From assembly GCA_021018995.1 (NCBI GenBank), contig CM037596.1, positions 14,521,501 through 14,585,500 on the forward strand: 64,000 nt of DNA, given 5' to 3'. How positions within the stretch are numbered: position 1 is the first letter of the stretch; each line of letters opens with the position of its first letter. The stretch comes from Chloranthus sessilifolius (lineage: Eukaryota; Streptophyta; Magnoliopsida; Chloranthales; Chloranthaceae). Positions 23,114-34,905 of the stretch are shown piece after piece. The translations under genes were made by a program, and so were the position numbers. The notes below the pieces were generated by a model, which saw only the letters and a program-made list of their open reading frames with translations, was not told the DNA's origin and did not search any database.

Positions 23114-25791
23114 TTTTTCACGCTAGTTATGATTATTGAGCCGCTCTTTTTCATGACACTCATGTTATTGGGAGTCACATGACAATAAACTAATGTGGGA
23201 TCGGATAAGTTACGTAGTCTTTAGTATCAGGCTACCTTTGTCCACAATGGCGGAGCCATAATTTTTTCATAGGGTGGTCATCTAATCAATTAATGTTGAA
23301 ATTTTATATAATTTTTTTTCTAAGCAAACGCCAAAAAAAAAGAAAATATCTATAAACGAAACTACATACGAAATAAAAGAAAATCATATACATATCGATT
23401 AGGTCGTTCTAACAAAATTAGCCTAATTCAAAATTCCCTTGAAGAATGGCTACGAGGTAGCATCATCCTCATCGTCATCCTCCAAAGAGTAGGATGATAT
23501 GGCAGTACATTGCAGGAAGCCCGTGAGACCATTAAAGCTGTTGAACATATCCTTATGATGAATGGGAAGACCCAATATTTTTTTATTAAATAATTTTGAT
23601 GCCTTTGTAAAATTATATATGTATTAAGTTTTTTTTGCTCTTTACATATCTTCACTAGGTTAGGTTCTAGGTTCAAACCTTTTTATGTGTAATAAATTGC
23701 TTAATTTTTTTTATTAATTATAGTAGAGCCTATACACCATATATGTGAGTATGTAGCTTTACAACATAGTGGAGCCCATTGTGAGAGAACAAGGGACAAA
23801 TCTCTCCAAAAATAGGTCAATGAGCACCTAAATAGATGGCGATTGGCCTAAAAATAAGCCAAAATTGTAGGATTTTGTTGAAAAAAATTAAAGAAGAAAT
23901 ATTTGTTATAAAAACAAATATCATAAAAAAAATTTATTTGAAGATTTTAGATAATTTTGGATGGTCAATATAGTTTTAGATGGATCCATTAATATAAATT
24001 AGGACACTTAAAGCTAACAAATTTTTAGAATCAATTGACCATCAATAAATAACATGAGACATAGATCTTGTATTTCAAGAACTTTAAATTTTCATTTCTT
24101 TCACATTTTTCTTAATTAGTTTGTTTTAATTGTAGTCACTATTGTCTACAGTGATAATATGCTTATAAAAATGAATAGATACTTCAGGCACTCCAAGGCC
24201 TATATGATCTACCGAGAAAATTAGTCGGTATTTAGGTATGAGTTAGCATCAACTAGGCCAATAAATATATATAGGTGCACCATGATTTAAAGATCTTTGA
24301 TGTAAAAGAGTGGAATGAAAAATAATCTCCATTATTTGATTCAAGTCAAACCAACGTAAAAAAAAATTAATGACTAAAAATCTTTAATATATCATTAATT
24401 TTAGATGGTGCTTACCACTTTGAATAAGATAATAAATCAAATTTTGTTCTAATACTTTTCACAATAGGTCTTATAATCATAGACATCAAATCACATGGAA
24501 CACATATCATTCCATAGGAAAACCAAAAAAATTCTCTATCGAGTCGGGGGTAACTGGTCGCCCTCTCCACTACATGACACCATGATGTAAAATCCTATTT
24601 TTCTTTAACAATTAATGTGTAAACAATGCTCTAATATCAATTAGGGAGCAAAGATTTATCTTAACATGATTAGAAAATTTGATATTTTCACTAAATATAT
24701 AATTACTCTCTTAAAATAAGGTGAGAGAGTTTTACAAATGAGCTATTACAGAATCATGTTTTGTTAATTTACGTTATTGTGAGGACTGATCAAATGGGTC
24801 AAAAGTGTCAACTTTGGGCATCGGTACATGAAGGGCCGATATTGACAGATATCTATATCGTTGGCCGAAAAAATGATACATATCAGTATCGATCCGACAC
24901 AAATCATTGTGCTGCAACACGCACCAAATTCGTGACGAATCTGTCACGAAAGGTAGGTGTCGTCAGCCTCTCTCATCCACCCTTAAAATTATAAAAGAAT
25001 AAATATTTTAAGACTTTTAAATTATGTGAAAAGTAATAATAATATTATTAATGATTGAGATTGATGGCTGTAGACCGCTATGCTTGACCACATGGTCAAA
25101 CTAATAACCTTGTGGCCGAGCCAATGACCAGGGGTACCACGGACACGGAGTTGCTCGGGCTAGCGGCCCCTAGTTTCATTAGTTTGATGACCAAACGTTA
25201 GAGGGTACCCACGAACATGGATCCCTATAAAATAATTAGTCTCTAATCGATTGGATGGTTCTGATCGTTCGATTGATGATAAAAATGTATTTTATGTATT
25301 TTTTTAAAACTAAAATTATTTTTAAAATCAGAATTTGTACGTGGGCTTACATGGATCTCTCCGCACATTGGATTAAACCGTAAACCGTAAGCTTTATTTA
25401 TTTTGCATATTAAGAGCAGCTCCAATGGAGCAATGGAGCGAGACGCCAATTCCACATCAGCTGCACTCAATGGCTCCTTTTCACGCCTAAAATAGCTCCA
25501 ACGCATTACTCTATTCCACGTGGAAGGGTACTAGTTACTGGCAATCAAATAATAGTATTTTATATAAAAAATGTGACCTTTTGCTTATTTAATATAGTAA
25601 TTTGCAATTAAATGATTACTTTTGATGCTTCCCATTAGATCTCTCAAAATTTGAAACCTAGAATCAAGTATTCAAATTTGTCATATCATTTTCTAACAAT
25701 TATTTTTTACTACTTCTCATATGTCCAAAAATTTTCGTCAAATTTCAAGGTTTGAACTCCGTAGAAAGTTGCATCAGGTAAAAGTCCTTCG
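23114..25791. other. Intergenic AT-rich DNA
   Basis: No gene is supported. The stretch at 24830-24910 contains GGCCGATA/TATCG words (gggccgatattgacagatat, cagtatcgatccgac) like those in the hAT-like elements, but no ends could be matched. 25040-25230 is a slightly GC-richer unique segment. Confidence 0.4.
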
Positions 25792-25970
25792 CAAGGTTTA
25801 AAATTTCGGATTTCGTTTCGATTTCGTAGGAGATCGAAACCGAAATTTTGAATTTCGGCCGAAATCTTCCTCCAGTGCTGAAAATTCCCGAAATCTCAAA
25901 TTATCGTTTCGGTTTCGGTGGGGACCAAAACCGAAACATGTCGGCCGGAAATTTCAAATTTCGGCCTTCT
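25792..25970. mobile_element. hAT-like MITE, right end lost
   Basis: It opens with caaggtttaaaatttcgg, which fits the left terminal repeat of the other five copies (CANNG then AAAATTTCGG). The interior is dense in gaaaccgaaattttgaattt and aatttcggccgaaatc words. No inverted partner end and no 8-bp duplication was found. Confidence 0.5.
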
Positions 25971-26092
25971 AATTCAGTTAGAGATGTGTCATTGGAAACC
26001 CCACTAACGAACTTTTTAACGATATCACCGTTGTTGTTTGGAAAGCCCTTTGATACGACTAATGATCTTCTAATTGAAACGCTTTATTTTAA

Positions 26093-26979
26093 GGAAAATT
26101 TATATTTTCGGCCCTACAAGTTTGCTTATTTGCAGAAACGGCCTTATAGTTTGAAACTGTGCAAAATAGGCCAGCTCCAAGCCAAGCCGTTTCCACTTTA
26201 GCATCCACTTATTTTTTCATTATATATATGTTTATTTTTCATTTTTTTTATTATCCATTTTTTCAGTTCCGACTACAATAGCGCTCACCCTCTTATAATT
26301 GCGGGTTGTGGTATCCGGTATTTTAAGCGCTATCTTAAGTGCTATTTTACGATAGCGGACGATATTGTATGATAGTGATCGCTAACATATGATAGATTTT
26401 AGGGTATGAAGAAGAAAGAGAAATTATTGTATTTATTAATTAGTGATCTGCCAAAAATATAAGAACGTAAGACATAAGTAAACCAAAAAAAAAAAAAATT
26501 CAAAAAAACCTGTTAACATATTGTTATCTAAATGTAGAGACTGTCATCTTAAGATAGATAACGATCGCTATCTTAAAATGGTGGTTTTGCATAAAAAGAA
26601 AAAGAGAGTTTATTGTATTATCTAATATAAGTTTTATTAGTTAGTAATCTGCAAAAAATATAAGAATGGAAGACATAAATAACAAAAAAAATAAATTCAA
26701 AAACCCAGCTAACATACCGTTATCTTAAGATAGCGATTGCTAACATACCGATATCTTAAGATAACGACCGTCATTTTAAGATAGCGACTGTTATCTTAAG
26801 ATGGTGACCGTTATTTTACGATGGCGGTCGCTATTTTTTTTAAGATAGCGATATATTAGCGGCCACTAACTTTTTTAAAAAAAAAAAAAAAATTTTTTTT
26901 TTTTTTTTTCTTTCTAAGATAGAGGTATGTTAGCGGCCGCTATCCGCTAACATACCGCAGCGGCCGCTAACTTTAAAAA

Positions 26980-27030
<51 letters not shown>

Positions 27031-27892
27031 AAGATAGCGGTATGTTAGCTGCCGCTATCTTAAGATAGCAGTCGATATCTTAAAATATCGATATCTTAAG
27101 ATATCGCCCGCTACTTTAAGATAGCGGCCGCTATCTTACCAAACTAATATCTCACGAAGATAATTTAGTCAATATCTTACCTAGGCTGTTGTAGTTCTCT
27201 TGACTATACCAATTATAGTCGAAATAGCGATCGCTATCTTAAAATGATGATTTTGGATAAAAAAAAAAAGAGAGTTTATTGTATTATTCAATACAAGTTT
27301 TTATTAGTTAGTGATCTGCAAAAAATATAAGAATGGAAGACATAAATAACAAAAAAATAATAATTCAAAAACCCCACTAACATACCATTATCTTAAGATA
27401 GCGATCGCTAACATACCACTATCTTAAGATAGTGACCGTCATTTTAAGATAGTGACCATTATCTTAAGATGACGACTGCTATCTTACGATGGCGGTCGCT
27501 ATTTTTTTAAGATAGCGGTATGTTAGCGGCCGCTATCTTAAGATAGTGGCCGCTAATATACCACAGTGGCCACTAACTTAAAAAATAAAATAATAATAAT
27601 AAAATAATAATAAATAAATAAATTTAAGATAGCGGTATGTTAGCGGCCGCTATCTTAAGATAGCGGCAGCTAACTTTTAAAAAAATAAAAAATAAAAAAA
27701 AAATTAAGATATCGGTATGTAGATAGCGGCCACTAACATACCGTAGCGGCCGCTAATAAGCATAGGGAAGCATATATATAAGGGAAACGTGGAACCAGCT
27801 TAGCTTGGAGCTGGCCTGTTATGAAAGGATTAAAACTATTGAGCCGTTTCTATAAATACGCAAACTTATAGGGCCGAAAGTGCAAATTTCCC
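26093..27892. mobile_element. Non-autonomous Mutator-like element packed with palindromic words
   Basis: Long terminal inverted repeats of about 100 bp (26093-26195 against 27790-27892) share ggccctacaagtttgc / gcaaacttatagggcc and ggccagctccaagc / gcttggagctggcc. The flanking 9-bp sequences are ttattttaa (26084-26092) and gtattttaa (27893-27901), one mismatch. Long repeats plus 9-bp duplications point to Mutator. The interior has no coding sequence. The terminal repeat shares its GGAAAATTTA start and CCAGCTCCAAGCC block with the larger element at 29501. Confidence 0.8.
26270..27760. repeat. Array of ATCTTAAGAT / AGCGGCCGCT / TAACATACCG words
   Basis: Three short words recur in both orientations in changing order, with single-base variants (agcgatcgct, gcgaccgtc, agtggccact). 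GCGGCCGC occurs six times (26933, 26960, 27124, 27526, 27643, 27746), remarkable in AT-rich DNA. A long AT run (26983-27027) and A/T homopolymers interrupt the array. Confidence 0.9.
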
Positions 27893-27901
27893 GTATTTTA
27901 A

Positions 27902-28078
27902 TGATCGAATGGAATTCTATCCATAGGTCAATATGTAGAGTGAATCCTTTTTTAAATTTATTAAGAGGCTGTTAACCATCCAATCAAAGAAATGGCATTA
28001 GGTATTTGACTGAGCACTGTCGTGTAGTGTTCGAATCAATCTCTCTCCACAAATCTTGTGATTTTGATTTATTTTTTG
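27902..28078. other. Intergenic
   Basis: Nothing recognised between the Mutator-like element and the SINE. Confidence 0.4.
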
Positions 28079-28272
28079 GATAATCTGGGTGTTCAGGCCT
28101 CTTATAGCACCAAACTAATCCCAAGGTCACGTGTGCACCCCAAGTCAGCACATGTCGGGTCATAGAGGATATAAATCCCTAGGGTCACCTCAAGGGGAGG
28201 GATTTGAACTCAGGTCTCTCACTTCTTGAGGCGGGTAAGGCGGGTACTTGGCCAGCTAGCCAAACCTCTTAA
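28079..28272 (-). mobile_element. tRNA-derived SINE (Au-like)
   Basis: On - the 5' end has an A-box-like tggctagctggcc (28262-28250) and a B-box-like gagttcaaatccc (28211-28199) about 40 bp apart, as in a tRNA gene. A unique body follows, ending at an A/T-rich tail near 28079. The layout matches plant tRNA-derived SINEs; the Au resemblance is from recognition only. Confidence 0.55.
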
Positions 28273-28321
28273 GGTTCACTAATTTTGTAAAATGCATGGA
28301 TACTTTTAAGCGCCCTTGACC

Positions 28322-28560
28322 GACATGTAAACACCAAAATGGTGTTTAAACTGTCTTCCACCATAAAATTAGAACTTTTGATCTTAAACAATTAAAGTGT
28401 GGGTTACTAGTATGTCATGTGGTGTATATTAATGAGAAATGTAAATTGTCCAAGTGGCAATCCATCATTGGAGATTGTCTCAGCCAAAGAATTATGATAA
28501 TAAGTTCATCAGAATCATATGATCCGTAAAATTTAACTATAATAACGGGTGGTATTAAAG
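28322..28560. mobile_element. MITE fragment, same family as 14766-15166
   Basis: It begins gtaaacaccaaaatgg then tgtttaaactgtcttccacc, and shares the internal block ccaagtggcaatccatcatt with the 14766 copy. The right terminal repeat is missing. Confidence 0.5.
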
Positions 28561-29491
28561 TGTACAAATTGGATAGGTTTTTTAGAGTATTTTATTGTTA
28601 TATGTTAAAGAAAACTTAGTAATATAACCTTCGCCTATGAATGTTTGTATTATCCGCCTTTTGAAATCAAAATCTAACCGCCTAATGGTAAACTGTTGAT
28701 CTCTAGATTCATTGGGTAGAATATTATGGTGAAAGCGCCCACCACTTCTCTGAAAGCGCCTATGCTCTCACGAGTTTAAAAAAAAACAAAAACAAAGAAT
28801 CTACCTATTCTTACTTCTTGGGCGCCTACCTGTATGAACCCTTTTTTTTCTGCACTTTTTTAGTTGTTTCCTTCCCTTCTTTTCTGTTAACTCTGACAGC
28901 CGCAATGGTGTCACCGGCAAGATCAAATCACCCTCTTCTTTTTTTTCTTTTTTCTTCTTCAACTCCATCATTCACAATAACGATGTCGGCATCGCCGGAA
29001 AATCTTTTTTTCCTTCATATTCTTCCTTAATACTGGCACAATGAAGCATCGACATGATCGAAGCATTATATTTTTTTTTCCTTCTTCTTCCTCATCTACA
29101 ACGAAAACTTACAAAACAAATAAGAAACCCTAAAAAAAACACCATAAACTTGTCACAATAGGCATCCACCGTCAGATGTAATAATCTGACGGTGGAAGCC
29201 CACTGTTAGATATAAAAGGCTGGAATAGAGGTATCCTATCCCTAATTGTAATGAACCGACTCCACCAAATAAGAACTATTGCACACAAGGTTGTCCCTTG
29301 CACACAATTTGAAGGAAAGACTAAGGATTTTGGGGGCCTATATCATGAGATAACACCATCTAAGCCGTTCAATTTGACAGCGATGATCAAATGATTTTTT
29401 ATTCAAAAAATAGGCATGAAAATTTCCTTTAATTGTGCTACACGTTAGTAGTTTTAATTGTGTGCACATCAATCCCCAAAATTCTAACTCT
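28561..29491. other. Intergenic
   Basis: No supported gene. It is T- and C-rich around 28840-29100 and includes the hairpin at 29165-29196. 29440-29466 contains ttttaattgtgtgcac, also seen right of the large Mutator-like element at 35268. Confidence 0.4.
29165..29196. repeat. Perfect 13-bp inverted repeat with 6-nt loop
   Basis: tccaccgtcagat, loop gtaata, atctgacggtgga. No T-run follows and no gene is adjacent, so its function is unknown. Confidence 0.9.
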
Positions 29492-29947
29492 TTCTTTTAA
29501 GGGAAATTTACCTGACCGGCCCTGTCAGATACGCCTTTTACGTCAGAAGCCCTATAGTTTCACTTTTACCCAGACAAACCAGCTCCAAGCCTAGCCGACC
29601 CTAAGGAGAGTAAAAGGTCAAAATTACCCCCTTCTAAGACCTTCTTTAACAAACAAAGCATCGTCTTCTTCCTCATTTTAACATGCAAAAAAGTTAGAGG
29701 TGTAAAACCCTAGACGGAGTGTCCTTACTTAGTCTGATCTGCTCTGATCTGCTCCGATCTGCTATTTCGAAGAAGAAAACAGAGGCTTGGAAGAAGAAGG
29801 CCCTGCATTTCTTCATTGTGGCAAAAAGACCCTGAAATTTGTCCTTGCGACTAGAGGTATCCTACTTAACCCCATTTTCAGTTTATTAGTGTTATGTAGT
29901 GATGCAGTATCTCTTAGAAGAAGAAGGCCCTGCATTTCGTCATCGGC

Positions 29948-30246
29948 TCCATATACATCCGATATCGATATCACATACAATCGTCATCGACTCCAAATAG
30001 AGTCGATGACGATTGTGTATACAATCGATATCGATTGTGTATAGAGCCGATTACGACTCTATTTGAAATCGATATCGATTGTATATACAATCGATGCCGA
30101 TTATATATAGAGTCGATATCGATTGTAGAAACAATCGATATTGATTTCAAATAGAGTCGATGCCGATTATATATAGAGTCGATATCGATTGTATAAATAA
30201 TCGATATCGATTTCAAATAGAGTCGATATCGATTTTATTTGCAATC
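29948..30246. repeat. ATCGATATCGAT-type word array, left subterminal
   Basis: About 300 bp of variants of atcgatatcgattgtatata and agtcgatgccgattatatat alternating on both strands, ending about 75 bp before the transposase start. Confidence 0.9.
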
Positions 30247-30322
30247 GACTAAGAGTTATAGTCGTCTTTTCTCTTTTATTTCATCAGTCTTATGACCCTT
30301 CCTTCTCATTCTTAAACAGACG

Positions 30323-32402
30323 ATGACGGACGTGAGGATTCCTCTTCTTTGTCACTATGATGGCCTTCTTGTAAACGATGATGGCTTGTATGAAGGTGGC
30401 CGGCGGAGGCTTATTAACATTTCAATTAAAATTTCTTACGAACAATTCATAAGGCGAATGTCTGCTGTCAGTTTTGCGAAGGCGGATGAAACAGTTTCCA
30501 CAAAGTTTCATATGAAGATAGTGAATACGCCTGTGGTTGCCGACATTTTGGACTCTGATGATTTGGCTACATTATTTAGTTTTTATAAATCCGGAGTGGA
30601 CGTTATAAAAGTATTCATCATTAAGGAACCGTCATCCTTCCCAGTTCAAGCTGAACAAGTAAATCTCGGCGGGACTGATTTTGTGTCTCATTCATTTCAG
30701 CCATGTAAGTTTGAGGATGAAATTGTATACGATACCGTCCCGTTAGGCGATGACGGTTATATTGTGGCGAACGATGGCAAAGGGAAAGCAACATTTGATT
30801 TAAACGATGCTCCGATTGAATCGTATGATGACCCAGTAAAATACATGCATGGGTCACAACAATGTAGTCAATGGTTAGACTATACTTCAGAAAGGGTAGT
30901 GGATACCAACGATTTCAGTCATATCTTCCCCGGTGGATGGACAACTTGGTTTACTCAAGACTTATGTTCTACCATGCCATCGATGGGAATTACCGGAGTA
31001 ACTCAACCCCATGTCCATACATATGAGCACCTCTTCGGTCGAGGGCCTAGCCAACCACGCCATTATCCATTCTGTGAAGGATCCGGTCAATCACATCAGA
31101 ACCCCTTCGGTGAAGGATCTAGTCAACCACCCGAGAACACCGCCATGAATGAAGATACCTTAGAAGAAGAATATGAAGGTGAACCAGATGGGTTTATCAA
31201 AGAGGACCCGAAAATTTTTTGTGAGAGATATTGACAATCCCCTAGTAGACGGAGATTACGAAATGTCAGAGACATTGGGCGATTCCTCCGATGAAGAGGT
31301 GGAAACTGAATATCGGAATTGGACGTTTAAAATTGGAGAGATCTTCCGAGACAAACAAACATTTCAAAGAGCATTGAAAGAACACGCGGTGGAGAAAAAC
31401 TTTCAAATTCGGCCTTTGAGGACCGCTAGTTATCGAGTGATAGCCGGATGCTACGAACTCGATTGTTCGTGGCGAATACATGCTTCTAAATTGACTGGGC
31501 TCGATTCTTTCCAAATCAAGACATTCAATAGTACTCACACATGCGGAGCCGCTAAGATCGGACCGCACGGTCACCGTAATGCAACAATCTCCTTCGTAGC
31601 GAATTATGTACGGGATAAACTTATGGAAGGATTCAACTACACACCGGCGTCGATAATGTTTGATATTGCAAAAGCTTATAATGTGCAAATCTCATATACA
31701 AAAGCTTGGAGGGGAAAAGAGCTTGCCCTTAATGATATTAGAGGAAGTTGGGAAGGACAATTTGTTGATCTACCGGCCTACATGAAGGAGATGGAGAGGG
31801 TAGATCCTAATGTACAAACATCCTTTCAACTTACTCTTGACGGTAAGTTTCAAAAAATTTTTTGGAGTTTTGGCCCATGCATCGGAAGCTACCGCAATAC
31901 ACTTCGTCGCATATTGCTTGTAGACGGCACACACCTACGAGGACGTTTCGAAGGGATCCTCCTTATCGCCTCTGCGCAAGACGGTAATGGTCATATATTA
32001 CCGTTAGCATTTGCCGTGGTCGAGTTAGAAGAAGAGGATACGTGGATGTGGTTTCTTGAACGGGTAGATGCGTTCGTGATCGGTGGGTTTAACGAGGATC
32101 TCGTAATTATCACGGACAGGTCGAAGGGTTTAATAAATGCGGTGAAACGTATCTTTCCTAACGCATATCACAACTACTGCATGCGGCATATGACACAAAA
32201 TTTGCAGCACAAGTATCCAAGGAACAATGTGAAGGGTCTATGGTGGTGCGCCGCGCGTGCATATTCGAAAGAGAAATTTGATTATTTTATTAACGAAATG
32301 AAGAAAGATCCTGCTGATTCTCAGGCCGTAGAATATATTTTAAAAATAGATCCAAAGCATTGGGCACGCGCACATATGGAAGTAATCGCTATCGATTGTT
32401 AA
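30323..32402 (+). pseudogene. Mutator-type (MULE) transposase, truncated and frameshifted
   Basis: The N-terminal part (30323-31234) starts MTDVRIPLLCHYDGLLV, a PB1-like opening common in MULE transposases. The frame changes at a T-run near 31215, and the 31173-32402 frame then carries the DNA-binding domain (FKIGEIFRDKQTFQRALKEH, with CYELDCSWRIHAS and STHTCGAA) and the MULE catalytic core with RILLVDGTHLRGRFEG and DLVIITDRSKGLINAVKRIF, then HNYCMRHMTQNL. The frame ends at 32402 just after WARAHMEV, where sequence turns into ATCGAT words. The later core segment with the expected third acidic residue and the SWIM zinc finger is missing. The two catalytic aspartates are present, but the protein cannot be complete. 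Confidence 0.88.
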
Positions 32403-32485
32403 GGAATCGTTATCGATTCGTAAATGAATCGGTAGCGATTCTGTAATGAATCGGTATCGATTCTAGAATGAATCGGTAAGTTGCT
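32382..32485. repeat. ATCGATTC word array at the transposase truncation point
   Basis: Words aatcgctatcgattgttaag, gaatcggtagcgattctg and gaatcggtatcgattct follow the last transposase codons directly, as if the array replaced the gene's 3' third. Confidence 0.85.
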
Positions 32486-32511
32486 TTTTTTTTTTGAATA
32501 GGCAATAGACC

Positions 32512-33358
32512 TCATACCTTGCTGTCTAACATCTGCCCGCGAGTGTAACCTTTGATCCTGGACTGCGCCCTGTCCGACCATTTCAGCAGCCGTGGGAAAG
32601 GGTCCTTAAGGCCTAGCTGGGATGGCGATATATCGGGCAGGATCTCATAAGCCCACCATTGAAGTACACATATGCATCCATATGTGTTGTACGTCTTCAG
32701 GGCTTTATCCATCTCGGCGATTTTTCTATTCGCCGCGCCCTTTATTATATACTCCATCAAGTCACGGTAGGACGAGCGACCACGGAGTTCGGTTAAAGGC
32801 CTCCATATCATCGATGAGGTCGATGTGGTCTTCAGAAATTTGATGGTGGGACCCGGGGAAGAGAAATATGCACAACACAAACAGAAGGGACAACTTTAAG
32901 AAGTCCTCATCACTTTCCGCTCTATAAATTGCAGCATCTATATGAGACCGGAGAATTTTTCCGGGAGGCGTTCCACGAAAGTATTTGTTTCTAATGGTTT
33001 GTTCTACCGATGGTTTACCGGATGGGGTATACTTTTCTGGGCCAACTACGGCAAGGCCCAGTATCAATGCAATGTCTATCTTCCGAAGATAGACATCAGT
33101 CTTCCCAATTCGGAAGTGGTTTTTATCAACCCAAAATGTCAGCATCGAATCCACCACATCGGAAAGAAATCCCACACCCTTCGGCATTTGAAATATTCCA
33201 CCAAAAACTGAATCTCTCAGTAACTTCTTCCGATCTGGGGTAGCACTTTCGTAGAGATTCGAAACGGCACTGGGCGAACACTTGGCAACAGCTCGGTGTA
33301 CAACCATCTTGTGATCTTTGAAATGAACTGTAATAAAAACGAAAGGACTCAGCACCAT
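32512..33358 (-). pseudogene. Second ORF of the Mutator-like element, plant-mobile/DUF1985-like
   Basis: Two overlapping - frames (33358-32762 and 32880-32512) form one broken coding region. The first reads MPKGVGFLSDVVDSMLTFWV, HFRIGKTDVYLRKIDIALIL, GLAVVGPEKY and LKLSLLFVLCIFLFP. The second reads LTELRGRSSYRDLMEYIIKG and GCICVLQWWAYEILP. The pattern (binding-fold start, DIALILGL, W-x-YE end) resembles plant-mobile or DUF1985-type domains found in some Mutator-like elements beside a Ulp1-like protease. No protease is visible here. A frame change near 32785 separates the halves. The specific domain name is uncertain. Confidence 0.5.
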
Positions 33359-33394
33359 ACTAACAAGGATAGTTAAAAATGTTGATGAAATGTA

Positions 33395-33990
33395 TATATA
33401 AAACCCGTATCGATTACATATAGAGTCGGTATCGATTACATAGGTAATCGATACCGACTCTAGATGTAATCGAGATAGAGTCTATATATAATCGATACCG
33501 ACTCTAGATGTAATCGATATCGAGTCTATATGTAATCGATATAGACTTAAAAGATTTAATGAAGTCGCCATTGAATCAAAATGTTTTATTTACTTGCAAA
33601 ATTTTCAATTACATTCATAATATTTCAATTAAAATTAAAAATAAAAAGAAAATCATGCAAGTCTACATATAATCGATAACGATTACATATGTAAGCGCTA
33701 ACGACTCTATATGTAATCGATATCGATTACCGATGAAATCGCCAACGACTCAATATAAATTCGCAATGACCTCAAAATGTTTATTTATATAGAAATTACT
33801 TGATTTACTGACTCTTAAGTTTCTTTTTCTTTCTTTTGTTCTATTTCTTTTCTTCCTTCTTCTTTACCTACATCGATTACATATATAATCGATATCGTTC
33901 CTATATGTAATCGCTACCGACTCTCAATGTAATCGATCTCGATTACTTATGAAATCGCCATCAATTAAATATAAGTCTACATTGATCTCA
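33395..33990. repeat. ATCGATTACATATGTAATCGAT word arrays, right of second ORF
   Basis: Two clusters (about 33395-33545 and 33660-33960) of tcgattacatatagagtcgg, taatcgataccgactct and relatives, separated by AT-rich unique DNA. A related segment (gaagtcgccattg...) is repeated near 33555 and 34073. Confidence 0.85.
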
Positions 33991-34699
33991 AAATATTTAA
34001 TTTATCTGTCAGGTAAATTTCCTTTATTTACATAGAAAATATTTAATTTACGGACTCAAAAGATTTCATGAAGTCGCCATTGCATCAAAAAGTTGTTTCA
34101 TTTACTTGCAAAATATTTTAATTACATTCAAATTTTTTCACTTATAATTAAAAAAGAAAAGAAAAGTTAGGAAGAAGGATGAAGAGCAGGTGGTGGATGG
34201 GTGGAGAGCCGGGTGGTTCCGTCTTAAGTTTCTTTTTCTTTTCTTCCTTCTTCTTTTTCTTTTCTTCCTTCCTCTTCTTCTTCTTTTCTTCCTTCGCCAA
34301 AATCTCCATTACTTCATCGTACTCGTCCCACAGGAACTACAGAGGATCTGGTTCTGGTGGTGGTGGTGGGTCCTCCCATACAGGATCGAACTTTATTGGG
34401 TTATTGAAGGTTTTTTCTTCGTCGTCAGACATTGGGAAAAATATGGGCTGGTAGGGATGATAGGTGGTTTGCTAAGGTCGAACTAAACCTGTATTTAAAG
34501 CTCCTAGATTGTGGAATACGAATCGTTGTATTAAATTTTCTCATTCTTCCAACCTAACTTGTCATAATGGTTTTACAAAAGGGTAGTTGGCAATAAATTG
34601 AACGTCGGCTGAGATAAATATAAAACCTCGTATGATTTATTATGGCATCGAGGGTAATAACTATAGGGAAATTATTTCAAATGATGGGTATTAATTATA
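33991..34699. other. Non-coding interior of Mutator-like element
   Basis: It contains a TTC/TTTTC-rich tract (34230-34290) that yields spurious open frames on +. No gene is supported. Confidence 0.5.
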
Positions 34700-34905
34700 T
34701 TCATAGAGAGTCGATATCGATTTGTTATAGATTCGTCATCCACAGTTTATATAGTCGATTACGACTACATATATAATCGTTATCGACTCTAAATGTAATC
34801 GAGAACGATCTTCGATGTAATCGATAGCGACTACATATGTAATCGATATCGATTATACATGTGATCGATATAGATTACATATGTAATCGTTACCGATTAC
34901 ATATG
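34700..34905. repeat. ATCGATTACATATGTAATCGAT word array, right subterminal
   Basis: Words gagtcgatatcgatttg, ctacatatataatcgttatc, atgtaatcgatatcgattat; a mirror of the left subterminal array. Confidence 0.85.

Noticed and set aside
26270-27760. CRISPR-like repeat array
   Set aside because: Words are inverted, irregularly spaced and lie between transposon terminal repeats in plant DNA; no spacers.
28250-28262. Functional tRNA gene
   Set aside because: A and B boxes belong to a SINE head; no cloverleaf or anticodon stem could be drawn.
28818-29030. 70-codon open frame rich in Phe and Leu
   Set aside because: Encoded by T/C-rich DNA, no homology recognised, no splice context.
34179-34486. 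Two overlapping open frames of 91-98 codons
   Set aside because: They arise from a TTC-rich tract inside the Mutator-like element; low complexity with no conserved motif.
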